From the NCBI GenBank assembly GCA_022446825.1, contig JAKVBY010000045.1, forward strand, positions 1 to 35,128: DNA of 35,128 nt, in the 5' to 3' direction. This stretch comes from Pirellulaceae bacterium. Lineage in GTDB: Bacteria; Planctomycetota; Planctomycetia; Pirellulales; Pirellulaceae. Position 1 is the stretch's first letter. Each line of letters opens with the position of its first letter. The position numbers were made by a program, and so were the translations under genes. The notes under the pieces are model-generated. The model saw only the letters and a program-made list of their open reading frames with translations, ran no database searches and was not told the DNA's origin. Shown here piece after piece: positions 7,826 to 15,548 of this stretch.

Positions 7826-10069
7826 TTAGGGGCGTGTGAAAAACTCGTCGAGATTTTGAATGCTGCGTGCAATGACGACCCACGCTGCTTGTTCTGTGAG
7901 GGAGATATGTGGCAGGGAAGACTCGCCGACAATCAGTTGGCATTCTGATTCAGACAAGGCCAGTGTTTGCCTTTGTTGATTAAGCAGTTGTTCAATCAAC
8001 TTGTGTTCTTGTTGGCTGGGCAAGCGGGATAAACATGTTTGAAACAAAAACTGAATGGCGTCCGAGTCGCTCGCCGAGTCGGTTCTGATCACGCGTCTTC
8101 CCAACGCCTGGGAGCATTCCACGAAGGTTGGATCGTTCAGCAATGTCAGGGCTTGGACTGGTACGTTCGATCGATCACGCCGTGTACAGGCAGTTACTCC
8201 ATCGGGTGCGTCAAAGAGCGGTAAGTGGGGATGGGGGGTCAAACGCCACACCCAGGTATACATGCCGCGCCGTAAGCGATCCTCTCCGGTACTCGGCTCC
8301 CATTGCGCGGGGGTGGCACGGCCGGCCAGAATGCCGTCTGGTTGCGCGGGGTAGACCGAAGCGCCACCGATCTTTGGGGTGAGTAAATCTGCGGCATCGA
8401 GTGCGATATCTCGAATGATTTCCGCTTCCAGTCGCAGCCGATTTTGTCTTGCCCACCAGTGGTTTTGTGGATCAGACTCGAGAAGATCTCTCCGGATGTG
8501 TGACGACTGTCGGTAGGTTGCGGAAGAAACAATCAAACGATGGAGATGTTTGGTTGACCATTGATGGATAGGATGTGTTGGTTTGCCTCGCAGGTAGATT
8601 GAGAGGAAATCAAGCAAGGAGGAGTGGATGGGGAGAGGAGTTTGCACGCCAAAATCATTTTCCGTCTTCACGAGACCGAGACCAAAGAAACGCTGCCATA
8701 CACGGTTTGTGGTGACACGGGCCGTGAGCGGGTTGTCGTCGGCCATGATCCAGCGAGCTAAGTCAAGTCGCTGTGATGGTTGGTCATCCCTGGTCTCCAA
8801 ATCATGTAGGAAGGCAGGTACGCCTGAGGTCACTTGTTCTCCATGATTTCGTGGGTCGCCACGCACGAAGAGGTGGGTCGTGGAGGGAGAATAGGTCATG
8901 ATTAGAGTTGTGGCCGGAAGTTCGGTGGTTTTGTCGACGGGGGATGGTGGCGGATCGACAAGATTCCCGGCAAAGTCCATTTGACGAACGTAGCCGGCAT
9001 TGAAATAGGCGAACAGGCTGTAGAACTCACGCTGGGTCACGGGATCGGTTTTATGTGTATGGCATTGTGCGCAGCCGAGTGTCAGACCTAGAAAAATCGA
9101 TCCGGTGGTGTTCACTCGATCGATGACCGCTTCCCAGCGTACGCCTCCGTCGAACATCGCATTGCAATGAAATCCGGTCGCAATTTTTTGCGACACCGTG
9201 GCGTTGGGGATTTGGTCGCCGGCAAATTGTTCGATCACAAAGTCGCTAAAGGGCAGGTCGCGGTTAAGGGCATTAATGACCCAATCACGATAGGCCCAAA
9301 TTTGTCTCGGTTGGTCGCTCTCGTATCCCGTGCTGTCGGCATACCGGGCTAAATCCAACCAATGCCTGCCCCATCTTTCCCCGTAGTGTGGTGAAGCCAG
9401 CAGCTCGTCTACCAGCCGCTCGAACGCATCTGGATCGCCAGCGCGAATGAAAGTGGTGACGCGCTCTCGAGGCGGAAGCAAGCCGAGGAGATCAAGGTAA
9501 AGGCGACGAACCAACGTTTCGCGGCTTGCGGTTGCAGACGGTTCGATTGTCTCCTGACGAAGTCGGTCGAGGATAAAGCTGTCCACAGCATTATGAGGCC
9601 AGGTTGAATCTACTGGCGGTGGTGTTGGCCGTGAGATTGGTTGAAATGCCCAATGCGTTGGCTGCTCCGCAATGGAATCTGGCAGGCCGCTGGCTCCCTC
9701 CGCAATCCAGTCGGTTAAGAGAGCGATTTCGCTGGAACTGAGACGCTCTCCTTCTGGTGGCATCCATTCGGATTCGTCCGTCGAAGTGATCCGGCGGAGA
9801 AATTCGCTTTCACCAGGATTGCCCGGAATAATGGCCACGCCGCTGTCGCCACCTACGAGGGCGCGGTGGCGTGTGTCGAGGCGGAATCCGGATTCTTGCT
9901 CGGAGCCGGCATGGCATTCGTAGCATCTGGCCTGCAGGATGGGCAAGATTTGCTCTTTGTATTGCTGCTCGCGACTTGCCTTCGGAAGGTCCGCAGCTGG
10001 GATCCGTTCGACGATGAAAAGTAGCCCGAGGCCAGCCACGGCAAGAGGAATAGGAAAGCGAAAAATCAT
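7826..10069 (-). CDS. PSCyt1-DUF1549-DUF1553 surface cytochrome protein
   Basis: A 747-residue protein with a signal peptide (cleavage near IPAAD). The PSCyt1 domain follows, with heme motif C49-Y-E-C52-H53, the block RHRALVGGDSG and a candidate Met ligand in WMPPEGERLS near residue 102. DUF1549 spans about 155-350 (VDSFILDRL, RRLYLDLLGL, RWGRHWLDLARYADS, CAQCHTHKTDP). DUF1553 spans about 420-705 (RGDPRNHGEQV, ARVTTNRVWQRFFG, SNVPVQALTLLNDP). A second CxxCH at CAQCH within DUF1549 may bind another heme; it is a usual feature of the family. The protein is somewhat short for the group, which often exceeds 800 residues. Function is unknown; export and electron transfer linked to polymer breakdown are commonly suggested. 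It is paired with the DUF1501 gene downstream. Confidence 0.9.
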   Translation of the reverse strand: MIFRFPIPLAVAGLGLLFIVERIPAADLPKASREQQYKEQILPILQARCYECHAGSEQESGFRLDTRHRALVGGDSGVAIIPGNPGESEFLRRITSTDESEWMPPEGERLSSSEIALLTDWIAEGASGLPDSIAEQPTHWAFQPISRPTPPPVDSTWPHNAVDSFILDRLRQETIEPSATASRETLVRRLYLDLLGLLPPRERVTTFIRAGDPDAFERLVDELLASPHYGERWGRHWLDLARYADSTGYESDQPRQIWAYRDWVINALNRDLPFSDFVIEQFAGDQIPNATVSQKIATGFHCNAMFDGGVRWEAVIDRVNTTGSIFLGLTLGCAQCHTHKTDPVTQREFYSLFAYFNAGYVRQMDFAGNLVDPPPSPVDKTTELPATTLIMTYSPSTTHLFVRGDPRNHGEQVTSGVPAFLHDLETRDDQPSQRLDLARWIMADDNPLTARVTTNRVWQRFFGLGLVKTENDFGVQTPLPIHSSLLDFLSIYLRGKPTHPIHQWSTKHLHRLIVSSATYRQSSHIRRDLLESDPQNHWWARQNRLRLEAEIIRDIALDAADLLTPKIGGASVYPAQPDGILAGRATPAQWEPSTGEDRLRRGMYTWVWRLTPHPHLPLFDAPDGVTACTRRDRSNVPVQALTLLNDPTFVECSQALGRRVIRTDSASDSDAIQFLFQTCLSRLPSQQEHKLIEQLLNQQRQTLALSESECQLIVGESSLPHISLTEQAAWVVIARSIQNLDEFFTRP

Positions 10070-10139
10070 TTGCCACCAAGGAAGGACTGAGGTCTCTCTT
10101 TACCTAGATCACGAGCGCGAGAGGGAAGGATACTATCAT

Positions 10140-10156
10140 GGAGACAGCATGTCTCC
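10140..10156. repeat. 7-bp perfect hairpin in the 10070-10204 gap
   Basis: GGAGACA (10140-10146), loop GCA, TGTCTCC (10150-10156). It lies between the end of the second SDR gene and the start of the PSCyt1 gene, both on minus. No T-run follows on the minus strand, so a classic terminator for the catabolic cluster is doubtful; on the plus strand TTAATATAT follows. It could be an operator or a weak terminator. Confidence 0.4.
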
Positions 10157-10204
10157 TTAATATATCCCAAACTCCGTGATTTTGATGGTAGGACTAGCCA
10201 AAAA

Positions 10205-10987
10205 TTAAAAATCCCGATGGTATCCCGCGGTCCAACCTCCATCGACGGTCAGGATTTGTCCGTTCATGTAGGAGTTTTCAGGATCCGCCAGGAAGAGCGC
10301 TGCAACGGCAATTTCGTTCGTGCTCCCAGGGCGTCCGAGGGGAATGCTATTCAAAAGCTTTTGAACATTGTCTTTGAATTTTCCATCTTCGCCATAGAAA
10401 AGATCTTCGGTGCCGGCCGTGAGAGTCGATCCTGGCGCGATCCCGTTGACGAGGATTCCGTCTTTTCCTAATTCGATTGCCATGGCCCTGGTGAAATTTA
10501 CCACACCGCCTTTGGCTGCGGTGAATGCACATTGGAGTCGTAAGGGGACGATTCCGGCGATGGAGGCAATGTTGATGACTCGACCGGCGCCTTGCTTGCG
10601 CATCACTTTGGTAACTTCGTGACTCATGTTGTAGACACCATTGAGGTCCACCGCGACAATGCGATCCCATTCGTCGTGAGGAAACTCGTCGACGGTAACT
10701 CGATGTTTTAGTGTGTTGACACCGGCATTGTTGACCAATAGATCCAGATGGCCGAAACGCTCGACAATCTCGTGTACAGTCTTTTGGACTTGTTGTCGGT
10801 TCGTAACATCCAGTTCATAACCAATCGCACCGTCGCGTTCGGCGGTTGTCTGCTGTAGTTGCTTGGTATCGATGTCAGAGTAAATCACCGTGGCACCATT
10901 GGCGGCGAAACGATCTGCAATTGCCAGGCCAATGCCTCGTGATGAACCGGTCACTAAGGCTACTTGTTCGGAGAGGTCACTTTTCAT
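10205..10987 (-). CDS. SDR-family oxidoreductase with catalytic Tyr replaced by Phe
   Basis: A 260-residue classical short-chain dehydrogenase/reductase. The start at 10987 is chosen because GGGAG stands five bases upstream and the Rossmann fold begins a few residues later. Visible motifs are TGSSRGIG (cofactor binding, residues about 13-20), NNAG (about 86-89), catalytic Ser142 in NIAS, and F155-T-A-A-K159 where the family has YxxxK. PLRLQCAF replaces the normal segment ending in Tyr; the codon is TTC. Ser-Phe spacing is the usual 13 residues, so alignment is secure. The C-terminal GRPGSTNEIAVAALFLADPEN and DGGW are typical. Loss of the Tyr hydroxyl should greatly lower ordinary dehydrogenase activity. 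It is the last gene of the minus-strand catabolic cluster, 129 bases after the E2 gene. Substrate unknown. Confidence 0.88.
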   Translation of the reverse strand: MKSDLSEQVALVTGSSRGIGLAIADRFAANGATVIYSDIDTKQLQQTTAERDGAIGYELDVTNRQQVQKTVHEIVERFGHLDLLVNNAGVNTLKHRVTVDEFPHDEWDRIVAVDLNGVYNMSHEVTKVMRKQGAGRVINIASIAGIVPLRLQCAFTAAKGGVVNFTRAMAIELGKDGILVNGIAPGSTLTAGTEDLFYGEDGKFKDNVQKLLNSIPLGRPGSTNEIAVAALFLADPENSYMNGQILTVDGGWTAGYHRDF

Positions 10988-11116
10988 CTTGCTCCCTTTA
11001 GAAGAGTCGCCGAAATCGTTCGGAGAAAGCGTTTTCGGCAATTGGTTTTTAACGACACCGCCGTCAGCACCAGCGGATCAACGGTTGGATGTCGCAGCTT
11101 GTTGTCTGCGTTTATG

Positions 11117-12478
11117 TTAGCCCATTAACCAGGGGCTAGGTTGTTCAATGCAGGATCGCAGTTGATCAAGAAAACGTGCGGCAGGAGCACCATCGACAAT
11201 GCGGTGGTCAAAAGTCAAACTCAGCGCCATCACTTCTTGAATCACGATTTGATTGTCGACGACAACAGGTTCTTTCGCAATCCGCCCAACTCCTAAAATA
11301 GCCGCTTGAGGCAGGTTGATGATGGGCGTGAAGGCATCGACTCCAAAGCCACCCAAATTACTGACTGTGAAGCAACCGTTTCGCATCTGCTCGGCAGTCA
11401 ATGTACTTGCGTTTGCTGCTTCAATGAGTGCTTGTGCGTCGGTCGCAATTTGCCGAATTGTCTTCGCTCCGACATCTTCGATCACGGGGGCGAGAAGGCC
11501 AGCTGCGGTGTCCACGGCGAACGCGACATTGATCCGCTCGGGAACCACGATTCCGTTTTCCGTCCATTGGGCAGAAAGCAGCGGGTGTTCGGTTAAGGCA
11601 ACTGCAGAGAGCTTCACGATCAGGTCCGTAAACGAAGGGGTTTGCGAACCGAGATCGGCAGCTTTGAATTGGACCCGTAAATTAACGAGATTTGTGGCAT
11701 TAACTTTAGTCGTGAGGGTGACCGGTGCCGCTTGGTGAATTCCCGCCAGCATCCGTTCGGCAATTGTGCGACGAATGGGTGTGATAGGAATCGTTTTCCC
11801 GCTGAGGGAAGCGAGCGAGCTGGTCGCCGGTGCAGTTGTTTTGCCAGCCTGTGCGGCGGCAGCACGGATGTCCCTTTCTCGAACTCGACCACCACGACCG
11901 GTCCCTGTGACGGTTGTTGGATCCAGCCCGAGTTCCCTGGCGATACGCCGGGCGCGTGGCGAACTCGTACTACGTTTTCCACCCATCGGAGTAGCGGTTG
12001 CCGGAAGATTGGCAGGTGCCTTGCTGGCTGCACGCACATCCTCCTGAGTGATGCGTCCGGCCGGACCAGTGCCTTGCAAGGCGGTCAGGTCGACGTTCAA
12101 GTCGCGTGCCAGGCGGCGGATGGCGGGGCCAGCAGAGACGTTGGAATCTTTTTGTGGAGGTTTACTTTCTTGGTCTGAGCTACTTTTCGTGGTCGCTTTG
12201 CCGACAGAGATGTTTTCAAAGGGTGGTTCTTCGCCTTCCTCGACTAAATAGCCGAGCAACTGGCCGACGGCGACCGTATCGCCTGGTTGGGGACCTTGGG
12301 GAGGAATCCGTAAAATGCCGGAATCAAAGGACTCAATCTCCTGCGCGGCTTTTTCACCTTCCAGAATGAAGAGCATGTCTCCGGCGTTGACTTGGTCACC
12401 ATCCTGTTTCAGCCATTCAGCAAAAGTGCCCTCGTCCATCGACCAACCAAGACGGGGAACTACGATATCGTATGCCAT
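11117..12478 (-). CDS. Dihydrolipoyl acyltransferase (E2) with one lipoyl and two E1/E3-binding domains
   Basis: A 453-residue E2 component. The lipoyl domain covers residues 1-78, with the lipoylation Lys43 in LEGEKAAQE (the commoner form is TDKA). Two peripheral-subunit-binding domains follow: about 116-150 (AGPAIRRLARDLNVDLTALQ, GPAGRITQEDV) and about 172-210 (SSPRARRIARELGLDPTTV, GRGGRVRERDI), separated by Ala/Pro linkers. The acyltransferase domain begins near 230 (ITPIRRTIAERM) and ends with the active-site motif FDHRIVDG, His425. It transfers the acyl group made by E1 to CoA. It lies 81 bases downstream of the fused E1 gene, which should be its partner. No E3 (dihydrolipoamide dehydrogenase) gene is in the window, so E3 must be shared with another complex. 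Pyruvate-, branched-chain- and acetoin-type complexes cannot be separated from sequence alone. Confidence 0.9.
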   Translation of the reverse strand: MAYDIVVPRLGWSMDEGTFAEWLKQDGDQVNAGDMLFILEGEKAAQEIESFDSGILRIPPQGPQPGDTVAVGQLLGYLVEEGEEPPFENISVGKATTKSSSDQESKPPQKDSNVSAGPAIRRLARDLNVDLTALQGTGPAGRITQEDVRAASKAPANLPATATPMGGKRSTSSPRARRIARELGLDPTTVTGTGRGGRVRERDIRAAAAQAGKTTAPATSSLASLSGKTIPITPIRRTIAERMLAGIHQAAPVTLTTKVNATNLVNLRVQFKAADLGSQTPSFTDLIVKLSAVALTEHPLLSAQWTENGIVVPERINVAFAVDTAAGLLAPVIEDVGAKTIRQIATDAQALIEAANASTLTAEQMRNGCFTVSNLGGFGVDAFTPIINLPQAAILGVGRIAKEPVVVDNQIVIQEVMALSLTFDHRIVDGAPAARFLDQLRSCIEQPSPWLMG

Positions 12479-12559
12479 GATGATTTCAAAAAAAGTTTAG
12501 ATTGCTTGCACAAAAGTTGCGAAAACGACAAATAAACGCCTAGGTATTTCCCGAGTTTT

Positions 12560-14560
12560 CTATTCGGCCAGCAAATCTTCAATAGCCTGTTGTACCGTTT
12601 CGGGATTGGGCACAATTTCCTTTTCGAGTGTCGGTGCATAGGGTGTCGGGGTAAAGACACCATTGAGGGTTTTGATCGGTGCGTCGAGATCATCGAAGCC
12701 AGCGTCCGCGACGCGGGCCGCAATTTCCGACGCGACACTACAGGGGGTAAACGCCTCATCGACGACTAGCAGCCGACCCGTTTTGCCAACGGACTGCAGA
12801 ATGGTATCGGTGTCGAGTGGAGAAACCGTGCGTGGATCGATGACTTCCACCGAAATTCCACGATTTGCTAGTTTTTCTGCTGCGTCTAACGCATGGTGCA
12901 ACATCAACGACAAGGCCACGACGGTAACGTCGTTTCCTTCACGTGCAATGGCTGCTTGGCCAAAAGGAATTTCATACGGTTCTGCGGGAACGGGACCTTT
13001 AATGGACATCAATTCCCGGTGTTCTAGGAACAATACCGGATCTTGGCAGCGCAGCGCGTGGGTAAAGAGCCCTTTGGCGTCGTATGGAGTTGCTGGTGTT
13101 ACCACGCGCAGACCGGGGATGTGGGCGTAAACGGAGTGATAACTGCCGGAATGATGGGTTGCTGCCGAGTGCCCAATGCCGATGCAACCGCGCAAGAGGA
13201 TCGGCATCTTTAACCGGCCACTGCTCATGTATTGCATCTTGGCAATTTGATTAATCATCTCACCAAAGGAGTCATTGATGAAGTCGATGAACATAAAGTC
13301 GATCAATGGCCGTGTTCCGCTCATCGCGGCTCCGCACCCCAGACCGACAAACCCACGTTCGCAGATCGGCGTATCACAGAGTCGCTCGGCACCATATTTC
13401 TCGTAGAGCCCGAGAGTGGTCGTGAAGTTGCCACCTCTTGCACCGATGCCTTCCCCCATCACAAAAATGTCGGGGTTGTTTCCCATTTCGTGGTCGAGTG
13501 CTTCCAGAGTGCCAGCCACAAAAGTTGTTTGGCGTTCGCCCTGCGGAGGAGCTGGCGGTGGTGGGTCGTGTGGTCCCTCGAAATAGACATGTTTGGCAGC
13601 GGTGGCGCCGTCCGGATATTCGCTGGCTTCTGCAAATTCATGGGACTCGGCAATCAAGGCTTTAACTTCGGCGGCGATTTCATCGAGTTCTGCAGCGGTT
13701 ACTAGGTCGTCCGAAATGGCCGCGGCACGAAATCGCTTGAGAGGGCATTGTGTCTTCCATTCCTCGACATCCTCGCGGGTGCGATAGGTGAAATCACCCA
13801 TTCCCTCGGCGTGCGCCCGCGTCCGATAGGTTTTGCATTCGATTAACGTCGGCCCACCGCCACCGCGTGCTCGTTCAACGGCTTCGCCTCCGACTCGAAA
13901 AATCTCGTGGACATCGTTGCCATCGACCTCAAATCCCGGAATCCCATAATTTTCAGCTCTCCGCCCCACGTCGGGAATGCCACTCGAATAGCTGAAGGCG
14001 ACTTCGGTTGCGAACTGGTTGTTTTCGCAAACCAAAATGACCGGTAGGTTCCAGATAGCGGCCATGTTCATGCCTTCATGAAAGGCACCGTTATTTACGG
14101 CGCCGTCACCAAAGCAGGCTACGGCAACATTGTCTTTCTTCTGAATTTTGAAGGTGTAACCACCACCACAGGCGTGCAAGATGCATGGTCCGACAATTCC
14201 GCTGGTCCCCATCATGCCGATTTCTGGTTTAAACAAATGCATGCTTCCGCCACGCCCTTGGGAGCATCCCGTTTTGCGACCATACAATTCCGCAATTAAT
14301 TCACGTGGATGCAGGCCTTTTGCTAAGGCATGTCCGTGGCCACGGTGGGTACTAAAGACCACATCTTCAGGTCGTAAGTGGGCGAAAATACTGCTGGCAA
14401 TGGCTTCCTCACCCACATAGGTGTGGCAGGCACCATGGACAAGGCCGCGTTGATGCGATTTTGCTAGTTGTTCTTCGCACTGCCGAATAATTTGCATCGT
14501 GCGAAACACGGAAAGGGCAGTGTCTTTGGTGAGGTGTTTGTTGACTTCGACGGTGGCCAT
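12560..14560 (-). CDS. TPP-dependent 2-oxoacid/acetoin-type dehydrogenase E1, alpha and beta subunits fused
   Basis: A 666-residue single chain. Residues 1-320 are the alpha subunit: GRKTGCSQGRGGSMHLF, then the TPP motif GDG at 151-153 with NN at 156-157, and WNLPVILVCENNQFATE. A short linker rich in Pro (DPPPPAPPQGERQ) leads to the beta subunit from about 340: NPDIFVMGEGIG, ERGFVGLGCGAAMSG, RPLIDFMFIDF, HHSGSYHSVYAHIPGL, GRLLVVDEAFTPCSVASEIA. It decarboxylates a 2-oxoacid or cleaves a hydroxyketone, passing the acyl group to E2. The alpha region resembles the acetoin/pyruvate E1 group, but the segment GIVGPCILHACGGGY departs from the usual GGGIPIAVGAALA. Its position between an SDR gene and the E2 gene suggests an inducible catabolic complex rather than housekeeping pyruvate dehydrogenase. 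Start ATG at 14560 has no clear Shine-Dalgarno. Confidence 0.9.
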   Translation of the reverse strand: MATVEVNKHLTKDTALSVFRTMQIIRQCEEQLAKSHQRGLVHGACHTYVGEEAIASSIFAHLRPEDVVFSTHRGHGHALAKGLHPRELIAELYGRKTGCSQGRGGSMHLFKPEIGMMGTSGIVGPCILHACGGGYTFKIQKKDNVAVACFGDGAVNNGAFHEGMNMAAIWNLPVILVCENNQFATEVAFSYSSGIPDVGRRAENYGIPGFEVDGNDVHEIFRVGGEAVERARGGGGPTLIECKTYRTRAHAEGMGDFTYRTREDVEEWKTQCPLKRFRAAAISDDLVTAAELDEIAAEVKALIAESHEFAEASEYPDGATAAKHVYFEGPHDPPPPAPPQGERQTTFVAGTLEALDHEMGNNPDIFVMGEGIGARGGNFTTTLGLYEKYGAERLCDTPICERGFVGLGCGAAMSGTRPLIDFMFIDFINDSFGEMINQIAKMQYMSSGRLKMPILLRGCIGIGHSAATHHSGSYHSVYAHIPGLRVVTPATPYDAKGLFTHALRCQDPVLFLEHRELMSIKGPVPAEPYEIPFGQAAIAREGNDVTVVALSLMLHHALDAAEKLANRGISVEVIDPRTVSPLDTDTILQSVGKTGRLLVVDEAFTPCSVASEIAARVADAGFDDLDAPIKTLNGVFTPTPYAPTLEKEIVPNPETVQQAIEDLLAE

Positions 14561-14705
14561 GCTTTTTTTCTCGCAATTTCAAAAATCGAACGTTTGATTT
14601 TGATTCAGAGTGAACACAAAGTACAGGGTCGACGGTGGTCTCGCAAAAGATATTTGTGGACAGAACCTGGATCCGCAAAGGGTGAACCGAACGAGGAGTG
14701 CCTTG

Positions 14706-15515
14706 TTACTCATTAAAAACTTCCGATCCCACCGATCCGCCTGCATTCATGGCTAAATTGCCGCCGTCCATCGGAATCAGGGCACCGGTAATGAACGACG
14801 CCGCGTCTGAGGCGAGAAATACGGAAAGCCCTTGAATATCGGTAGGATCTCCAAATCTACCCACGGGGAGCCCGCTTAGATAACGATCTTTCAGACGAGG
14901 ATCCGAAGCCATACGGCTTTTTAAATTTGGATTTAAGGTTTGCGCCGGTAAGATGCAATTGACCCGCACGCCGCGGCCACTCCATTCGGTACTTAATTCA
15001 CGGGTCATTGCCACGACTGCGCCCATGGCCATGCTATAAGCAATGTGCCCTCGTCCCAACGCGGTGACACTCGCCAAGGAGCCGATATTTACAATGGACC
15101 CTTTGCCTTGTTGGATCATGCGGCGACCTGCTTCCTGGCAAGAGCAGAAGCGACCATAGACCAAGCTCCGCCAGGCGGCTTCGACCTCTTCGAGGGGGAT
15201 ATCCTCCGGTTTCTGACGGATACTATGGCCGGCAACATTGCCCACGAAATCGATGCGTCCAAATTTATCGTCAATTTGCCGGTAGAGGTCACGGATCTGG
15301 TCAACGTCGGAAACATCGCACTGAACGGCCAAGGCTTGACGTCCGAGAGCCTCAATTTCAGCAGCCGTGTTTTGCGCGGCTTCGATATTTAAGTCGACCA
15401 CGACTGCGTTGGCGCCCTGTTGAGCCAGAGCGAGCAACATGTGCTTGCCCATTCCTTGGGCCGAACCAGAGACCATCGCGACTTGGTCGCTCAAATCAAA
15501 TAATTGTGAACTCAT
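14706..15515 (-). CDS. SDR-family oxidoreductase with catalytic Lys replaced by Met
   Basis: A 269-residue short-chain dehydrogenase/reductase-like protein. Motifs: SGSAQGMG at 16-23 (usual TGxxxGxG), DVSD near 67, GNVAG at 92-96 in place of NNAG, Ser146 in NIGSLAS, then Y160-S-M-A-M164 where YxxxK is expected. The Lys that lowers the Tyr pKa and holds the nicotinamide ribose is Met (codon ATG). The C-terminal half is otherwise standard (RVNCILPAQT, GRFGDPTDIQGLSVFLASD, GALIPMDGG). With three departures from consensus it may be catalytically weak or have another role. It lies 33 bases after the transporter gene and 145 bases before the E1 gene, within the catabolic cluster. Start ATG 15515 has no obvious Shine-Dalgarno. 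Confidence 0.88.
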   Translation of the reverse strand: MSSQLFDLSDQVAMVSGSAQGMGKHMLLALAQQGANAVVVDLNIEAAQNTAAEIEALGRQALAVQCDVSDVDQIRDLYRQIDDKFGRIDFVGNVAGHSIRQKPEDIPLEEVEAAWRSLVYGRFCSCQEAGRRMIQQGKGSIVNIGSLASVTALGRGHIAYSMAMGAVVAMTRELSTEWSGRGVRVNCILPAQTLNPNLKSRMASDPRLKDRYLSGLPVGRFGDPTDIQGLSVFLASDAASFITGALIPMDGGNLAMNAGGSVGSEVFNE

Positions 15516-15548
15516 GATTGGTTTACTTTCGAATGCGCACGCAATATT

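Noticed and set aside
10140..10156. Terminator of the catabolic cluster
   Set aside because: The stem is good but no T-run follows in the minus direction; listed as a repeat instead.
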